In this document: piece after piece, positions 62,086-64,000 of the stretch | Layout: each line of letters begins with the position of its first letter | Position numbering within the stretch: the first letter of the stretch is position 1 | From: Cephalopachus bancanus | Lineage: Eukaryota > Chordata > Mammalia > Primates > Tarsiidae | NCBI GenBank assembly: GCA_027257055.1 | Contig: JAPVLO010000570.1 | Location: 1,254,001-1,318,000, forward strand | Direction: 5' to 3' | Length of the DNA stretch: 64,000 nt | Notes under the pieces: generated by a model | The model's input: only the letters and a program-made list of their open reading frames with translations | What the model was told of the DNA's origin: nothing | Database searches by the model: none | Made by a program: the position numbers and the translations under genes

Positions 62086-64000
62086 GATTTACCCTCTTAA
62101 GAAATTTTTAAGTACATAATATACTATTTTGTTAACTATAGGCACAGGGTTGTATTACAGATCTCTAGAATTTATTCTACTTGTGTAACTGAAATTGTAT
62201 ACCCATTAAACAACAATTCTTCATTGGCCCCAACCCTTCACCCCTGGAACCACCATTCTACTCCATGTTTCTATGAATTTGACTATTTTAAATGCCTTTA
62301 TAACTGTATTTATCCTGCTGTGACTAGCTAATTTTATTTAGCATAATTCCTCCAGGTTCATCCATATTGTCATTTATGGCAAGATTTCTTTCATTTTTAA
62401 TGCTGAATAGTATTTTTTATACATACCCACACATATCATAATTTTTAAAACTATTTGACTGTCTATAATTGTCTAGATTATTTCCATATATGTGACTGAT
62501 GCTGCAATCAATATACATGCAAGTGGTGATATTCATTCAAGACCCTGATTTCACTAGATATTCATATGCAGAAAAAAGAAACTAGACCCATACCTATCTT
62601 TATACACAAAAATCAAGCCTAAGTGGATTAAAAACCTAAACATAAGACTTAAAATTAAGAAACTTAAAGTTAAAAACAGAGGGGAAATGGTTCAGGACAT
62701 TGGTCTGGGCAGAGATATTATAAATTACACCACAAAAGCACCAAAAACAAAAGCAAAAACACACAAATGGGATGACTGTGCTAATTACTCTGACTTAAGT
62801 ATAGACTTTTTATAAGGATATTGAAATATCACTCTATACCCCATAAATACACACAATTATTATGTGTCAATTAAACATTTTTATTAAAGATCCTAATTTC
62901 AATTCTTTTAGATAGTTACTCAGAATTGGAATTTTGGGGTCAATATGACAGCACTATTTTAAATTTTTTGAGGAACCTTCATACTGTTTTTTAATAGTGG
63001 CTGTCCCATTTTGCACTTTCAGCACCAATGTACAAGACTTCCAATTTTTCCATATCCTAACCATGTTTATATCTTGCTATTTTATTTTATTTTATTTTTT
63101 AAAAAACGTTTATTAGAGAAAGAAGGAAGAAAGGAAAGATTTTGTTATTTTGATAATCACCATCTTAAGAAGGGTGAGGTAATTTCTGATTTCTCATTGT
63201 TGTTTGGATTAGCATTGTATTTTGGATTTACATTTGTATATCTTCTTTAAAAAAGAGTCTATTTAAGTAGCTTGCCCATTTTGAAATTAGTTTTATTTAT
63301 TTTGAGGTGTGTATTTGCTATTAGTTTTTAGGAGTTACATATTTTTGATATCAACTATTCATTAGATATGTTGTTTGCAAATAGTTTTTCTGTAGGTTGC
63401 TTGCATTCTGTTGATTGTTACCTTTACTGTAGAAAAGATTCTCAGTTGCTTTGCTATTGTGCTTTTGGTGTCCTATTCAGGAAATCACTACCTAGACCAA
63501 TGTCTCAACAGTATTTCCCTGTTTTCCTCCAGGGGCTTTATAGAACCAAGACTTACATTTAAATATTTAATCAATTTGAGTTGATTTTTGACTGAAAAAG
63601 TTTCAATTTTATTTTTTTGCGTGTGGCTATCCAGTTTTTCTAACACTATTTGTCACAGGGACAATCTTTTCTCCATTGTCTATTCTTGATACCCTTCTCA
63701 AAATCTGTTGACCTTTAGAGCTTTATTAAGATTGGTGCTATTTATATATGCAGGTTTATTTCTGAATTATTTACTTTGTTTTATTCTTCTATATATCTGC
63801 TTGCATGCCAGTAACATACATACATGTTTTAACTACTGCCACGTCACAATATTGTTTGAAATTAAGAAGTGTGACTCTTCTAGTCTTTTGTTTTCTTCCT
63901 GATTTATTTGACTATTTGAGGTCTTTTGTAATTCCATATGAATTTTAGAACTTTTTTCTATATTGTAGCAAATGCCATTGAGATTTTGATAGGAATGGTA
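62086..64000 (-). mobile_element. Old L1, minus strand, runs off right edge
   Basis: 3' end at left ('gttaactataggcacagggt', 'attgtatacccattaaacaa'), then ORF2 from about 62900 to the window end ('gcttgcccattttgaaatta', 'ccagtttttctaacactatt'). Frames are lost. Confidence 0.85.
62562..62882 (+). mobile_element. Short L1 piece, plus strand, nested in the minus-strand L1
   Basis: 'gactagacccatacctatct'-type ORF2 text followed at once by 3' UTR-type text ('ccataaatacacacaattat'), so the piece has an internal deletion. It ends in 'caattaaacatttttattaa'. Confidence 0.75.

Overview
The window is mammalian, and primate, intergenic or intronic DNA built almost entirely of transposable elements. Evidence for a primate is at least ten 7SL-derived dimeric Alu elements with A-tails and 9-17 bp target-site duplications (TSDs). 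They share a consensus unlike human Alu: a left arm opening with a 'ggctcggtggctcagcc' type start, a middle with 'acaataaatc', and an end in 'gactccaactc'. I also lack the usual lemur or loris signature in them. My best guess is a non-anthropoid primate, possibly tarsier; this is inference from memory of Alu types, not a search. No bacterial, organellar, rRNA, tRNA or CRISPR feature was seen.

Layout. 1-3236 is the 3' part of a plus-strand L1, split by a 906-bp perfect-ended palindromic LTR element (1802-2707). 3237-15895 is mostly low-copy DNA with one convincing protein-coding exon (7373-7796), an Alu pair, a MaLR LTR and microsatellites. 15896-17768 holds two L1 3' ends in the same orientation. 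20580-23455 is a roughly 190-bp tandem repeat found in both orientations and mixed with L1 pieces. 22463-29830 is an old plus-strand L1 that carries a retrocopy (itself hit by a solo LTR), two Alus and a 102-bp perfect palindrome. 30181-38930 is low-copy DNA with Alus, a solo LTR and small fossils. 38943-47826 is a full-length minus-strand L1 with a 16-bp TSD, sitting in a fossil DNA transposon and itself carrying a deleted class II endogenous retrovirus (42135-44623) with an env transmembrane remnant. 49120-51475 is a truncated L1 with an Alu. 54462-61060 is an L1 whose 5' part is inverted relative to its 3' part, carrying a solo LTR. 62086-64000 is another L1 running off the window.

There is no gene system here in the usual sense. 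The only candidate host gene is the single exon near 7.4 kb, whose product I do not recognise. The biology of interest is in the mobile elements: four LTRs of one class II ERV group with 6-bp TSDs, and above all the head-to-head palindromic LTR element, which carries the same U3 terminus at both ends, two inward-facing primer-binding-site-like sequences and splice donors, and a 27-bp repeat array at its centre. I do not know a described element of this form.
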